A stretch of DNA of 64,000 nucleotides, from NCBI GenBank assembly GCA_030248225.1, contig JASANE010028458.1, forward strand, positions 1-64,000, in the 5' to 3' direction. A program made the position numbers and the translations under genes. Position 1 is the stretch's first letter. Each line of letters begins with the position of its first letter. The DNA comes from Trileptium ribeirensis (lineage: Eukaryota; Nematoda; Enoplea; Enoplida; Thoracostomopsidae). Shown in pieces: positions 36,092-48,700 of this stretch. The notes below the pieces were generated by a model. That model was not told where the DNA came from. It searched no databases and saw only the letters and a program-made list of their open reading frames with translations.

Positions 36092-36455
36092 TTAAGGCGT
36101 GTTCACACCCTCAAACTTTTTGCTCAAATTTTGAATTTGAGCTCAAAATTTGATCAAATTTTGATCAAAATTTGACGGTAATTTTTAACGAAAAATTGCG
36201 ATATTTCAAAATTTTGGAACAAAATTTGAGCTCAAACTTTTTCATGTAATGAATCTTGTCGGTGATTGGATATAGAAATATCCTTGAAAAGTTTGAATAG
36301 TGTTCACACATTCAAACTTACCAAAAATGGAAAAAACATGCTTTCAAACTTTGATCAAACTTGGTTAAAATTTGAGCTCAAATTTTGATCAAAATTTGAG
36401 CTAAAATTTTGATCAAAATTTGAGCAAAAAGTTTGAGCGTGTGAACACGCCTTAA
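36092..36455. mobile_element. MITE with TTAA target duplication
   Basis: TTAA at 36092 and 36452 flank a 356-bp element. Its ends are inverse complements: ggcgtgttcacac(c)ctcaaa at the left and tttgagcgtgtgaacacgcc at the right, extending for about 40 bp through aaactttttgctcaaatttt. The interior repeats aaatttgagctcaa/ttgatcaaaatttga words. TTAA duplication is typical of piggyBac-type insertion. No transposase is encoded. Confidence 0.8.
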
Positions 36456-37129
36456 AGAGTATACGTTTCGTGTGTGTGTTGTAAAACATAATGACCCGCG
36501 TTGCGTTACGAGAAGTATATTTACCTGACTAGCCAACAGCCTACGTATATTTACCGCCTGTTATAAATGAGCGTAATTAGCAAAAAAGTCTTCAGATAAA
36601 AAGCGATTCCATTATATTCGCCACTAACGGAAAACTCTGTTCGACAGAGCGTAAAAACTATACGGCTAAAACTATCAAGAAATTTCCAAAAAAATCCATT
36701 TTGTTTCGAACACCATTGTACAACGACCAGTAAAAACTTTTCTATGAAGGAGCGGGTTTTGAGCTTGCTCGGGAGCCGTATTTTTGTTTTGTCTCGTTTG
36801 AACCCGTACGAACAACCATCAAGAACCACAATTATACGATTCTCATATACATCTTTAACAAAAATTTACTTAACAATGACGCAATATTAACATATCATTG
36901 CTCGCTAAACGCTGATCACAATATAAAGATAACTGCATTGCAAGGGAAGATATGGCACGTCGCAATCAGCGAACAAGATTGTCTGTGAAGGCAAAATTTT
37001 TGGAAAATCATTCTTCCTCATCGTTTTATGTATAACCAAGATTAGATGTTGTTTCCCTGAAGAGTATGACACTCGCCAACTTAAGTATATCCAGCCTAAA
37101 GGTAATTCGCGATGCCTTTTTCGCTGTCC
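36456..37129. other. Intergenic, nothing recognised
   Basis: A 92-codon - strand frame at 36551-36829 lacks any family pattern. No feature could be supported. Confidence 0.4.
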
Positions 37130-37430
37130 CTACTTGTATTTCACGGCGAACAGCTCATCTGTACCCTGTATTTCATGGAGGGAGGAACAAATGTCCCCCG
37201 TGTATTTCGTGGGGGGGACAGAGAATTCGAAATCGAGGGAAGACAAATTGTCCCTTCAAGAAATGGAAAGGGAAAATTGTCCTAAAACGAAATACGGAGG
37301 GAACATTTCTCAAATGAAATGCAACGGGACAAATGAAGTGACCCCGTAAAATACAGTGGGGGAACAAATTGTCCCTCACCGAAATACAGGGAGGGACATT
37401 TGTCCCCTCCCCTCCCCCCACCCCTGCTCA
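37130..37430. repeat. Palindromic GA/CT-rich repeat cluster
   Basis: Variants of gaaatacagggagggacatttgtccc and its inverse (tgtatttc..tgg, gggacaaatgtccc) recur in both orientations about every 25-50 bp. It resembles a foldback-type simple repeat. Frames on both strands are by-products. Confidence 0.6.
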
Positions 37431-38294
37431 TAAAATCTAGGTGGATGACCAATGAACACCCCATGAAATAAAGGGGTATAGCGCGAAACGCAGCGGGTCA
37501 TCCCTATAGCCTTACCAAAGCCACACAAAAGCCGAAGAGTGTCATGCTGTTCAGCAAAGTATCATGCGCTCTTGATATATCCAAAGTTCTGAAATCAGAA
37601 GCCTGAAATATTTGGTTGTTTTACAAAAATAGGCTATCTTTTTTTGATTTGTGTACATTAAATTCTATTTTGATGAAGTGTAATTGTATTGTTATGGGAT
37701 AAAATAACTGTACTGTATTTTCTGCAACCACAGCAGCAATAACAACATACGATAGCAATTGTTTTGCAGAGGCATTTGTACTATTTCCGTGCATTGATTA
37801 TCACTTTTTGCAGGAAAAATTTCATTTTGTTACGATACGCGTTCAGACTTTAGTCTGATAAAAAATTTTTCTTGCCGTTTTAGAACTGACACTCGCTACT
37901 GATCGTATCGCCAAACCACTGTTTAATTTAGGTACTTTTGCTATCTTTGATGATTACCCACTATCATGAAAAATTTCTCTTCTACAGCTACAACAGCAGA
38001 TTAAGAACATCTGCTTTTTAAACTGTATTTGTTGAATTTTATGGAACTCTTTAATAATTTAGAACTGACAGTGATTGTATCGTAAAACTAGTTGTTTTAT
38101 TTATCTGTTTTGATTTAGACACATTGAATATCTTGGATATAGTTTGCCGCCCGCTCTGAAATAAAAAATTATTATATCTATAAATTAAAATTCATAAAAT
38201 CATATCAATAATAAAATACTATAAATAAAAATATTGCTACTCTTTTCATTTGAGCGTTCCACATTTTGACACTTAATAAAATATTCAATTCCAG
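37431..38294 (+). other. Upstream intron of the second K2P gene
   Basis: AT-rich sequence ending in the acceptor tcaattccag. Two short passages at about 37885 and 38060 (tagaactgaca...gtatcg) resemble each other and, weakly, the start of the M1 exon, but contain stops. Confidence 0.45.
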
Positions 38295-38508
38295 AGCATG
38301 CTTCAGTCATCTTGGACTGACAGTCATCGTCTCGTTATACTGCATCGGTGGCGGATTCCTATTTCGAGCGATTGAACACAACGGTGAAAAGAAAGCGCTT
38401 AACGATACCATCGAGTATGCCCAAAATCTAGAAGGACCATATCTTGAAAATGAAGTTATTGGCGGCTTAATTCAAGCGTCCCTAAGCGATAACAAGGCAC
38501 AATTTGAT
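38295..38508 (+). CDS. K2P exon: M1 and extracellular cap
   Basis: M1 is LGLTVIVSLYCIGGGFLFRA followed by IEHNGE, the usual end of M1 in this family. Then comes the helical cap (EYAQNLEGPYLENEVIGGLI). The acceptor is attccag. The donor is GAT|GTAAAA, weak but phase-correct. The exon begins with the third base of a codon, so an upstream coding exon is required. Confidence 0.82.
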
Positions 38509-39661
38509 GTAAAAAATATTATAATTCTTATTGTTTGTTTTTAACAATACATCTTTATCTAAGACTAGATGAAGTCTTATAATTATTGAAGTATTTTAGC
38601 GTAGTTATGTGAAAGAAAAGTTAAATCTGAATATTCCGGAGTATTGCCATAAATTTAGTTTCGAAATTCATTTCTTTGTATTAGTTGAATTTAAAGTAAC
38701 GAAAGACTTGACAAAATATTGAATTTTTTACGAAACCATATCGTATTGGTATAAACATTCGGGCTGGAACATTGTTTTCTTATTCCATCAAATTGAAGTT
38801 GTATTCCACAATGCTATTGCGATTATTCCTATAAATGCTCACATGCGTAAGGAATGACTTATCCCCTGAGGAGTCGGACCCTGCTCCGTGCGAAGGGTCT
38901 GTTACGTCACTACGTTGCTTGATAGACTACCTTTAATGCATCAATACGTTAGTTTCCCATAAATTGCAAATATAAAAATCATATCTGGTCGAGGGCCGAG
39001 GCGCCTTGGCGGATAACCAGGGTATTGGCGGAGACAATTTTTGGCTTCATAGGAATCCCTTGGTCGGTGTGGGGTGGGAGCCTATGGGTTGGAACCCGCG
39101 GCGCCTTCACCGAGTGGGATACGGCATCTGTAGGGGAACAGGTACCGCGCGTCAGGGATGGCAACCCCCTATCCTTTCTATGAGCATGTATTTTAAATGT
39201 TAGCACAGCCATTTGAGGCACCAAAACTAATTTATTTCTAGTTTTTATTATATTACGCGTTTGTTAAACGAATTGTGTAAACAATAAATTCTTAAAACGG
39301 AGAAAGGCGTGTCGCGGTGTGCCTCAAAGGCAGCCTACCCCCTCCCTTGGCGGGTGGCTTGCCACTAATCGCCAACCGGCCGCGCTATTCCTCCTCGCCA
39401 GTCCTCGAAGCTTGACCCAAGCTTGGAGTTAATTTAAATCATGATGACATCGCATATATAACTCCTCTCGGCTTCATACAGAAAAAAAATTTAAAAATTT
39501 GAAAAGGCGTGTCGGAACATTTTACTCGCAGCTTCAGAACCAGCCAAAGCAGTTGCTAAATGGTACTTGACCATGGTTACGTACAAAATGTTGTTACAAC
39601 TAGTTTCGTTTACTTACGGTATACTTACTAATTATATATCCGCGGTGAAATGTTAGAATTT

Positions 39662-39716
<55 letters not shown>

Positions 39717-42700
39717 TTCACTAGAATATAATCGAACGATATCAGAACAAAGTAAGAGTTGCAATTAACGAGCATTCATATCCTGGATACGTGCCCGACT
39801 ATCAGTCGCAATCGTGGGGCTGGAGCGAAGCAAGTTCAATCCTGTTTACAGCTTCTATTCTAACATTGATCGGTAAGGCATTCGTTAAGAAAAATAGTGG
39901 ACGATGTTTTACTAAACAGCATGAAACTCTTCAGCTTATACACTTCAACTAATGCAAAGTAATGGCCAAATTGTCAATGAATTTACCCAGTGGCTGGAAC
40001 AACCTGAGATGAGGAAAGATTTCAATAAACTAGGCACTGCGCTAAGACCATTGATTTTAGCGCCAGTGTTTTACATATTGGTTAGCCAGATCAAGCCGTA
40101 ATATTTAAATCTAACGAAGTAGACAACTTATAAATAAATTAAATTAAAGGACATAAATCATTCATTGTAACCCCTGAAAACAGTTTGGGGGTATGATTTG
40201 CAAATATATATAGACGATAACAGCAACATTTGGTTGATTTTGGCCCGGAAAATATTTTCACCCTTTAATTTTTTTAAAGCTATATTTGAGTATCGGGTTG
40301 AACTCAGCAGTACATGGGTGTGACAAAGCCAACGCATGCGTGGTGAAACCTAGAAACCAACCATTCGAAAGCCATACATTTATAACAAAATTATTATGGC
40401 AATCTATTCCGTAACTTGACCGTTGTTACTAAAATTTCGATGACATAATATACTGTATATATAGGACCCACTGTCAAAATTTTAAACCAAATAACGCCTA
40501 TTGTCGTCATGCTATTTGAAAAATATGAACAGCAGAAATACAACAAGATTTTGACACAAAATGTAATAACGGTGACGCAGCTGCATGGCGCAACTTCCTA
40601 ACACCATGCCCATACGACCCCGGCTATCGTAACCTCAAGGGCGGACCTTAAATACTGAAATTTTTATCCTATCCTTTGTCAGATCCAAGAAGCTACGGAG
40701 CTTAGCAAGCCGCAGGCGGCTTCACGGGGTGTGTTCGAACCCCGCCCGATTGGATGCGCACGTGTCTAGTTTCGGGCATGATTCCTGAGGTCCCCCAGGG
40801 AGGCTAGCACCGACACCTGCTCACAGGTCATGGAGCCTAGCCGCTATTCCCTATCTTAAGCTCATCGGAAGTTGTTTGGCTCGACTTTGTTGTGTTAGAA
40901 ATTGAAATGGAAGATGAAAATTGCCCTAGAAAGTCGACGCTCAAATTGACTAACCTAACTTAGGATCTTGATATGCTCCGTGCTAGAGCATTGTAGCCTA
41001 TGTGGCCCCACAGGGTTCCGACGGGACCTGAATGTTTAATGTCGGAAAATCAATGGCGTGGCCTGCTCCTTTCAAGAAATTCCATCGCGATGCAAATAGA
41101 CTAAATTCCTGGGGAACTTTTCGAGTTATCGCCGTGAACGAGTTAAATTTTGCTTGTGATCCTATGATTTTATTCCTTAGTTTCAATAATAAACGAAAAT
41201 GAACGTGTCAAAAGGCCATGCGCGCCAGTGCTTGCGACATTCACGCACACAAGCCATGGCGAGCAGTGTCTGTTCGTCCCGACAGACAAACCATGAAAAT
41301 CCCTATCATCCCGGTATGCAATAAAACTCTACTCGAGGTCAACGATGCAAATTTATTTACCTGATCAAATTTTACCTTGGGAACGAGTGTTTGTGAACAA
41401 ATATTGGGGCGAACTAAGTAATTCGAATCGGGGAAGCCTTGCAGCAGCTCGCATTGGTCACTTCAGTCCGGTAGATCATGGGGCGAAAGACATTAAAAGG
41501 AAAACATGAACGGAGCATGCAGATACCCGCGCTCGCGCGGACTAGGGGCGGTTATCCCTGCTTTAGCTCAATATTAGCGATTGTTTCAGCTATGGGGCAC
41601 AGCAAGCAGGGGCCCTAGCGTGCTTCGGAAAATGATCTTAACATACTAACTCAAACATATGATGATCAACACTAAACTAGGTTAAGGGGAAGAAGAAGAG
41701 TGAAAACGGGGTTTGGTCGTACGAGCTCTACTCTTACAACGCTAAGTGGTCCGGTTGTTATTCGCTATGGATCCGAGTGTTATGCCGACAGAATAATTTT
41801 CGCTATGTCTCCGATCAATTTGTCTATCAAAGGTACGACTGACCAAACGGGAAGCAGGAGAAAAAGAAAGGGGGGGATAAAATTCATCACCTTCGGACAA
41901 GGGGAAGGCGGCCGTGACTTTGAATGGCACGACACGCCCTTCTTGGTGATTTTCAAGGCCGCCCCCAGGGACGAGCTCGGTTAATTGATTTCAAGTCGTT
42001 TCCTCTGCATGATTTTTGACAGGGGCATTGTGAGGGCACGTTTAGTGGGCAGCATGCCCATTGCCGATCGGTAATTCGGCCTTGTCTCTTATCCTCGGGG
42101 TTGGTCGAAGTAGCCGGGCCAGGGGCGATCAGCCCCGGACGCCTTCGTGTCTTTTGTTTTCTCCTTGGTTGTCTGTTTCTTTCCTCTCTCTAACGACGAT
42201 CTTGTCGTCCTAATACACTGCTGTATACAGTGTCTCAACTGCCCTGTTGTGCAGTTGAGTTATCATCGACTTAATAGTCGATGTCTCTAAGTCTCTATGG
42301 CTGAATGGTTAAGACGCGTAATTCTGCAGCGGGCTTGAATTCCCCGTGCAGGATCAACTCATGATGCTGGTAAATAAAAGGCAAGCATTGAAACTGCGGA
42401 AAGAGAACTGAAGCTGGGCATACATAGTACATAGCCTAACGGGCACCAGGATAAATAGTAAAATCAAACCAAACTCAGCGATCAACTCGCTCCGAAGAAA
42501 AATCGGGGTTTTGCACTCGCTCGGTTTGGGGCCTAAATGGCCAGAGCGAGTCCGCTAGTTTTCTTTATTGGGGTGGGGGTAAATATTTTCTACTTTATCG
42601 GCGGGAGCACGAAGGGTTTCTCCCGCATGAGCGCCAACTAGTTATGGCACAAGGGCCTACTGTCGGTTTATTTACAGATGTTTATATTGGACATTGGTCT

Positions 42701-45700
42701 CGAGGGAAGACCATGTCAGTGTACATTAACAAACACTGGTAAACTTAATTGTTTCATCAAAGTAGTCTTTCGGGGCGTGAAAATGGTGTATTACTACCAA
42801 AACGAAGCGGTCGCGTCACCAGATAGGGTCGGCGGAATCTTTGGTCGGCTGAGGGTCCTGTTCCTCCAGCCAATTTTCGACCACACGGGGGTCAAGGTGG
42901 TCACCTATCGTTTCTCCGGTCAGTCGTCCTGGCAATGTTTGGGTTCGAATGAAATGCCTACCAGAATTATCTAAGCGCTCAAAAACCAGTATCGGATAAT
43001 CAAATTGAGACGATTCCTAAACAGCATTCAGTGCAGACAGCAAATACCTTAAGCTCAAGCTGGTGTACTTAGAATTTGTTTCGTGTTTTGTGAACCCGAA
43101 TTTTCTTAGCTCAATAGAAAAAGAAATTTTAAGGGCTTAATAGAGCCCGACGGAAGCTAGTCCTCCGTCCCTAATCTGTGTTTCTGTCCAGGCTCAAACA
43201 CGGCATGCGCGTTGGACGATCCACTAAGCTACAAATTTGGAAACCAAAACAACAAACCATTAAGCAAGTCCCTATGTCAGTGGTGTGCACGTTCAAGAAA
43301 GTTTTACCGTGGTCGACTCAGGAATATTCGATAACCCTAACTCGAAAGCAGCATGTCATGCAAAACCTAGACGAGAATCTTCCATTTCGGTGTGCCTTAC
43401 CTATGACCACGGGGAAGCAGCAGGACTTCGACCTTGGCACCTACAATTTGTCACCGTCCCCCGTTTTCGCTCAAGATGCCCAAGACGGAACTCGATGTGT
43501 GGAGGCTTGTCACCGAACTTGTTAGATTGCCTATGAACGACCTGTCACTGTTACATTTGGGGAAAGTAAACACCCATAGTGTCGGTTCTCCTCTTGACTT
43601 ACACTATTCGATCCGGGACTGCCATCGCTAGTCTCCTTCCGCAAGACGAAAGCCGTCTACGCGGGTCCTCCAACCGTCGAATCCCATTCCGAACTCGCAA
43701 AAGCCAAAACACGGGAAAGCAGAAAAACAATGTGAAACCATACATTATAAACTCTAGCGTCGGAGCCGGTCAGTATAGTCGACCGAACTCCGCGCCGTCG
43801 AAGTCGAACTGATTCCACGAGTCGACGCGTTGGTCGTCGCCTCAATTTTCTGCCTGTATGTTAGGATGGCGATTTTGCCGCCGTCCAATCGTTGGCGATT
43901 TCTTGACGCCTACTTTTTTGGGTTTTTTGCACAGTGTCCAATTGGGGGCACTTCCGGAAATTCAAATTGTGACGGCTACCGTAAACCGTCGATGTCCTTA
44001 GAGAGAGTCGGCTTCAATTAATTTGCCGATATCAAATTTGAACCCTCCGAGTACTCGGAAGTTGACCATCTGTGATTTTTGTCCCAATTTTCTCGAGAAA
44101 AGTAAACTCTGAAGTCCCAATTTCCCGTCCTTATCGCCGAATGTCCAGCGAAACCGGATCCTAAACTCACAACGTTTAAACGGCATCCGGTCGCAGCTTA
44201 GTTCAAACTTTTGCGAGTACTTTCGGGTCACGCAATTTCCTTCTTCAGCCCCAATTAGCGTGACAATCTGTTCGAATTTTGATTGTTTCATCTTCCCAAT
44301 CCGTCCTGACTCAGCGACGATCGGCTCAGCCTTTGTGGTTCTCGACTTGCCGCCCTCCTAATTGAGCCAAATTTAACTTGGAAGATGACCCTCGCTCATG
44401 AAGACATCCAAAAACATTGAAAAGAATGGAGCTTATTCGAAATTTTCATGCAAATGCCTGTGTTGCACCGGCGACGGGAAAATGCCCGTATCGAGGTCAG
44501 AGACGGGGCAAACCCTATCGTACTCCTAATTGGTCAGGGGGCCTGTTCCAAGGCCCCTAGGGTCCGCGGGAGGGCCCTAAAGTCGCCCCCCGTTTGTCCT
44601 AACCGTCCGTATTTTGTCCGTCCGTAAAACTCTAAAATTTAACGCTTTTTGTAAGCGATATCCTCGTCCGTCCGATCTTATGTTGTGTTCTTATATGCAT
44701 ATATACATATATACATAAATATATCATACTTACATACATATGAACATATATGTCTACAGTACACATGGATACACACATACAAATATACACACTATACACA
44801 GTAGACATAGCGGCGTCCTGAGCGACAGAAAGGTCGCTCAGGATAAACACACACGCACAACACACCACCACCAACAACAACAAAAACCACCGACCAAAAG
44901 TGTCGGTTAAAGAGGGCGAGGACAAGAAGACGAAAGGACAGCGAGGACACGAAGCGGGCGTGGGAAGGGAAGTGGGACAAGGGGAATCCCGGAGGATTTT
45001 CGAGGGACTAGGGTTACATTCGGCCCCAGGACGAAGAATGGAGTCGATCGGTACCAAACACGAGGGGGAAGTCGCAATGGCAGGTCGGAACCCGCTTATG
45101 GGTTCCGATGTGTGTTAGTATGGGGAGCTTTAGCGGGCTTTCCTGCGTTAACGGTTGGGCGGAGCGACGCCCGCCCGGAGAAAAATCTCGAATTATCGGT
45201 ACCAATCAGTGGTTGGTAACGGCGTTCAAGGCACCTTTGAGTGACTGCAGCGAGTCAGCGGGGACTCGGACGGGAGTCCGGCGCACGTCGTTGGACTCAC
45301 CTAGTCACTATGAACAAAACGAGGGGTCGCATGCACCGGTTCAAAAGTGGGGCAGGACAAAGAAGATGTTGGAAGGTGAGGGCGCCTGTATTAGTCGCAT
45401 ATTACAACGGGGCTAAGGAAACGAGGCGATTTTACCTGAAAGAGTCGTCCAAGGGGCACACACATATATACATATACATATTCTATGTATAGTATGTCCT
45501 AAACATAGGGAAGGTAACAGTCCGGATTCCGCGTTGAAAATCCAACCTAGCGTAAATAGCTATTGTCTCCACACGTTACAAGCGAGGTTCCGGCGTTGTC
45601 CGGGGCGATTTTGGCGTCCAGCAATAGTCCCAAAATGTTCTACCAACATGCTCCGGCTACTCCCAGATGAGTCTACCCTGAACGGGTGCGGGCCATTAAA

Positions 45701-48700
45701 GTAACCCGGTATCCGTCGTTCTTGGTAAGCCCAAAAGCTGCCGTAAGTGCAAAGTAAGTTGTTTGTAAATGGTGATTTTCCCGTGACCATTACTTAACAT
45801 GTAGCTAGAACCAAGTAGACTTAATATTTTTGATTTCCGTCTTAATAAAATTGTTAAATTGAACGTGCAGCCAGGGGCCTCCTATTCCCGGACGGTCATA
45901 ACCGACAAAACTTTAGCATATAATATCTGCTGATTGGGTTTCAACCTAATTTCCAGTTTCCATCGGTGTGGGTCTCCATGTCCAGTCTTACAGGTGGTGT
46001 TGAGGCAGCTTAGTTTTCTCTATTTCATTCAACTGATAACACTCGTCCCGGCGAGAAGTCAGTATTATATAACAAATTATGCACTGAAGACTACTTATGG
46101 TTAAATGGTCCAATGGTAAGATACGACATTTTTATGCAAACGATTTATGGTTAACATGATTCAATGGTAAGATACAACATTTTTATGCAAACGATTTATG
46201 GTTAAAATGGTACAATGGTAAAGTATGACATTTTTATACAAACGATTTATGGTTAAAATATTCAATGGTAAAATGTGACATTTTTATACATACGATTCAT
46301 GGTTAAAATGATTCAATGGTAAAATATGATATTTTTATATATACGATTCATGGTTAAAATGATTCAATGGTAATATATGACATTTTTTACAAACGAGTTA
46401 TGGTTAGAATATGGCGTCCTTTATGTACGAACGTGACCCGGTGCCAGAGTGTTCCAATACAATTTTGGGTGTGGGAATCCTGAAAACACTCGTAACGGGG
46501 CCGGAACGGTCCTGTTACATCTCTTTTATTTTTAAATGGGAATTTTCGGACTTAGTTATACGGGCTTGAAATAATGGCTGTAGGTGTCCGTTTAATTGTC
46601 ACAGTTCTTGCTTATATCGGGATCCCTATCGGGATCCCTGTCAAAAAGAAGTAGGCGCAGAATGACTAATGCTCATCGACCCAAGAAGGAAAAGTAGAAA
46701 AAGACCCCAGAATAAATTAACCTGTATATACATACAGTGTATCAATCTGTGGTACACCAACGACTGTTACTTTTGCTTAGTTTATTGGTTCGTCAAATTA
46801 TCTTCGTGACGGTTGTTGGTTGTGCTTTAATGGTGATTGCAGATCAACATTGCCACTTGGTTGTGTGATGATCCCAGAGTCCTTACGACCCTAAGTCCTC
46901 CTTAATTCGTTATGTGTTGACCCCAGAGTCCTTACGACCCTGAGTCCTCCTCTTATATTTTTTGAGGGGAATAGAATGACTTTTCCCATATAGCCTAGGG
47001 GGAAGACTATATTCTAGCACAGTCGCTCTTGGGAAACAAACGCGACTGGTCATGGGTTTTAATGCCAACTAAATGTCTGAATCCATGTAATGTCCCCACA
47101 AAGGTAACATACAAATTATGACTGTATCAATAGATTAAAATATACAGTAAATGACATTAATAACAGTTAATGAATTCCAATATAATTCCTCATTAATTAT
47201 TGTACAATTGGGTACAACGGTTCACCCTTGGTTTCGTCTTTGTCTCTTTTTCTTTCTTAACCGAGTGTGTCAGACTCGACTAGCTCTCCCACCCATTTAC
47301 GCAGATGCCCAATGTAGGGTTCGGTAATGTGGGGTTCCGAGGGAGGGGTTTCGCTAGGGCCGGTCTCCCAGGCCCCGAGCTCTAACAGTTCCGGCGGAAA
47401 ATGAGGCATCGTAGACTTCTGGGCTCTTTCCGGGAATTGTTCCTTTATATCCCGATGCATTTGAGTGAATTCCCCGGACCATTTGCTTATGTCGTCCTGT
47501 CCAATGTCCCATGTTGGTGGTGGTGCTATAATAGCTCGAGCGCCGTCGTTCAAGAGATAATCGAATGAGCAAATGTGACGACGCACTCGGCGCATGACTT
47601 TGCTTGGTGTGTCCAAGAGACGACCTTCGTATGGCTTAGATCGAAGGGCGGCTTTATATCCGCCAAGTATCATGACAGTCTTGGTCTGAGGTGTCGCAAT
47701 GCACGTTGCCAGACGAATCAAGAATTGCATGGTAACTCCGGGCCAGGCGATAGCAAACCATCCCATGCGGCGGCCATTTTCACTAGTGGCGCGGCCATAC
47801 TGTCACCTAGGCTGAGGACTTTGGGCCAAGTGGCAACTCCTTGGCGAATGAAGGTCCGTATTTCCTCCAACAGACGGCCCATGACGTTGTGACATGGCCG
47901 TGGACGTCGGACAAATGCGATGTCTTCCGGTCCGAGACCGATTCCCCAGAAGGGATCTGACCCGTTCGCTTCCAATAGTTGAGCATGGCCAGTGGCTAGA
48001 AGGACGTTCCGAAATTTCGGAATCTTGAATTTTTCGAGGAGCACCATTCGCATGAGGTGCGGGAGGGCAGGGCGAAGGCGCTCCGTGGTTTCTGAATTAA
48101 GGAATTTTGATTTGTTTCTCCGGGAGATGGCTTTAATGTCTCGAGCTCCCATTTTTAGATCGGAGATATCTTGTCTTGCTTGCACCTCGTCGAATAAATA
48201 GATGACGAGAAGCTGATATCCTTGCTCCGTAGAAGTGTATTCGATAGGATATTGTTCAATTGTTTGGCCGAACGGAGCCATGATTGATAATTCTGGCCAG
48301 CGCGTGTCTTTCGAAAGAAACGTTTCGATAGGGGCGGCGTAGTTGATAGTGTAGAACGGCACGCGTGGTTGAGAGATTTGGTCCATTTTTTTGGATTTGT
48401 CGATCGATGATTCCTGCAATAATATTCATCGCCATTAGTGGCGGTTCTTGAAGGACGCTTGGTGCGGGGACTCGAGTTACTGGAAGTGACGTTTTGGGGC
48501 TGGTGTCCACGTTACAATCGTCTTCCCCGAGGTGGTTGTCTGGGAGATCGAACCACCTCCAGTCCAATGTCGTCAGGTCGTAATTGTCGGTGTCCGTTAT
48601 CCTCGTCCGGTTCCAAATCAGGATGTGCGGCTAACATGTCTTCAATGTCCTGGTCGTCAAATATGTCCCTAAAAGGTTCGAACATGTCGTGCTGAGCACG

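Larger units (their letters stand above)
40560..45177. other. GC-richer unassigned block inside the K2P intron
   Basis: Composition rises near 40560 and stays high to 53746, so this block probably arrived with, or before, the LTR element. It holds tRNA-like heads (about 40690-40770 and 42290-42365), TG-rich simple sequence (44660-44800) and scattered frames of 60-115 codons on both strands with no recognised domain. One - strand frame, open from 44357 to 43998, has coding-like composition. It could be an older retroelement, outer LTR sequence or a nested insertion. Confidence 0.5.

Noticed and set aside
37066..37464. Four overlapping ORFs on both strands
   Set aside because: All arise from a palindromic GA/CT-rich repeat cluster.
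38055..38090. Decayed duplicate of the K2P M1 exon start
   Set aside because: gaactgacagtgattgtatcg resembles the M1 codons but is followed by stops within a few codons and lacks an acceptor. The similarity is short enough to be chance.
45241..45492. ORFs inside the LTRs (also 52379-52579, 45560-45790, 52646-52867)
   Set aside because: The same short frames occur in both LTR copies; they have no domain and end within the simple TA repeat or the LTR.
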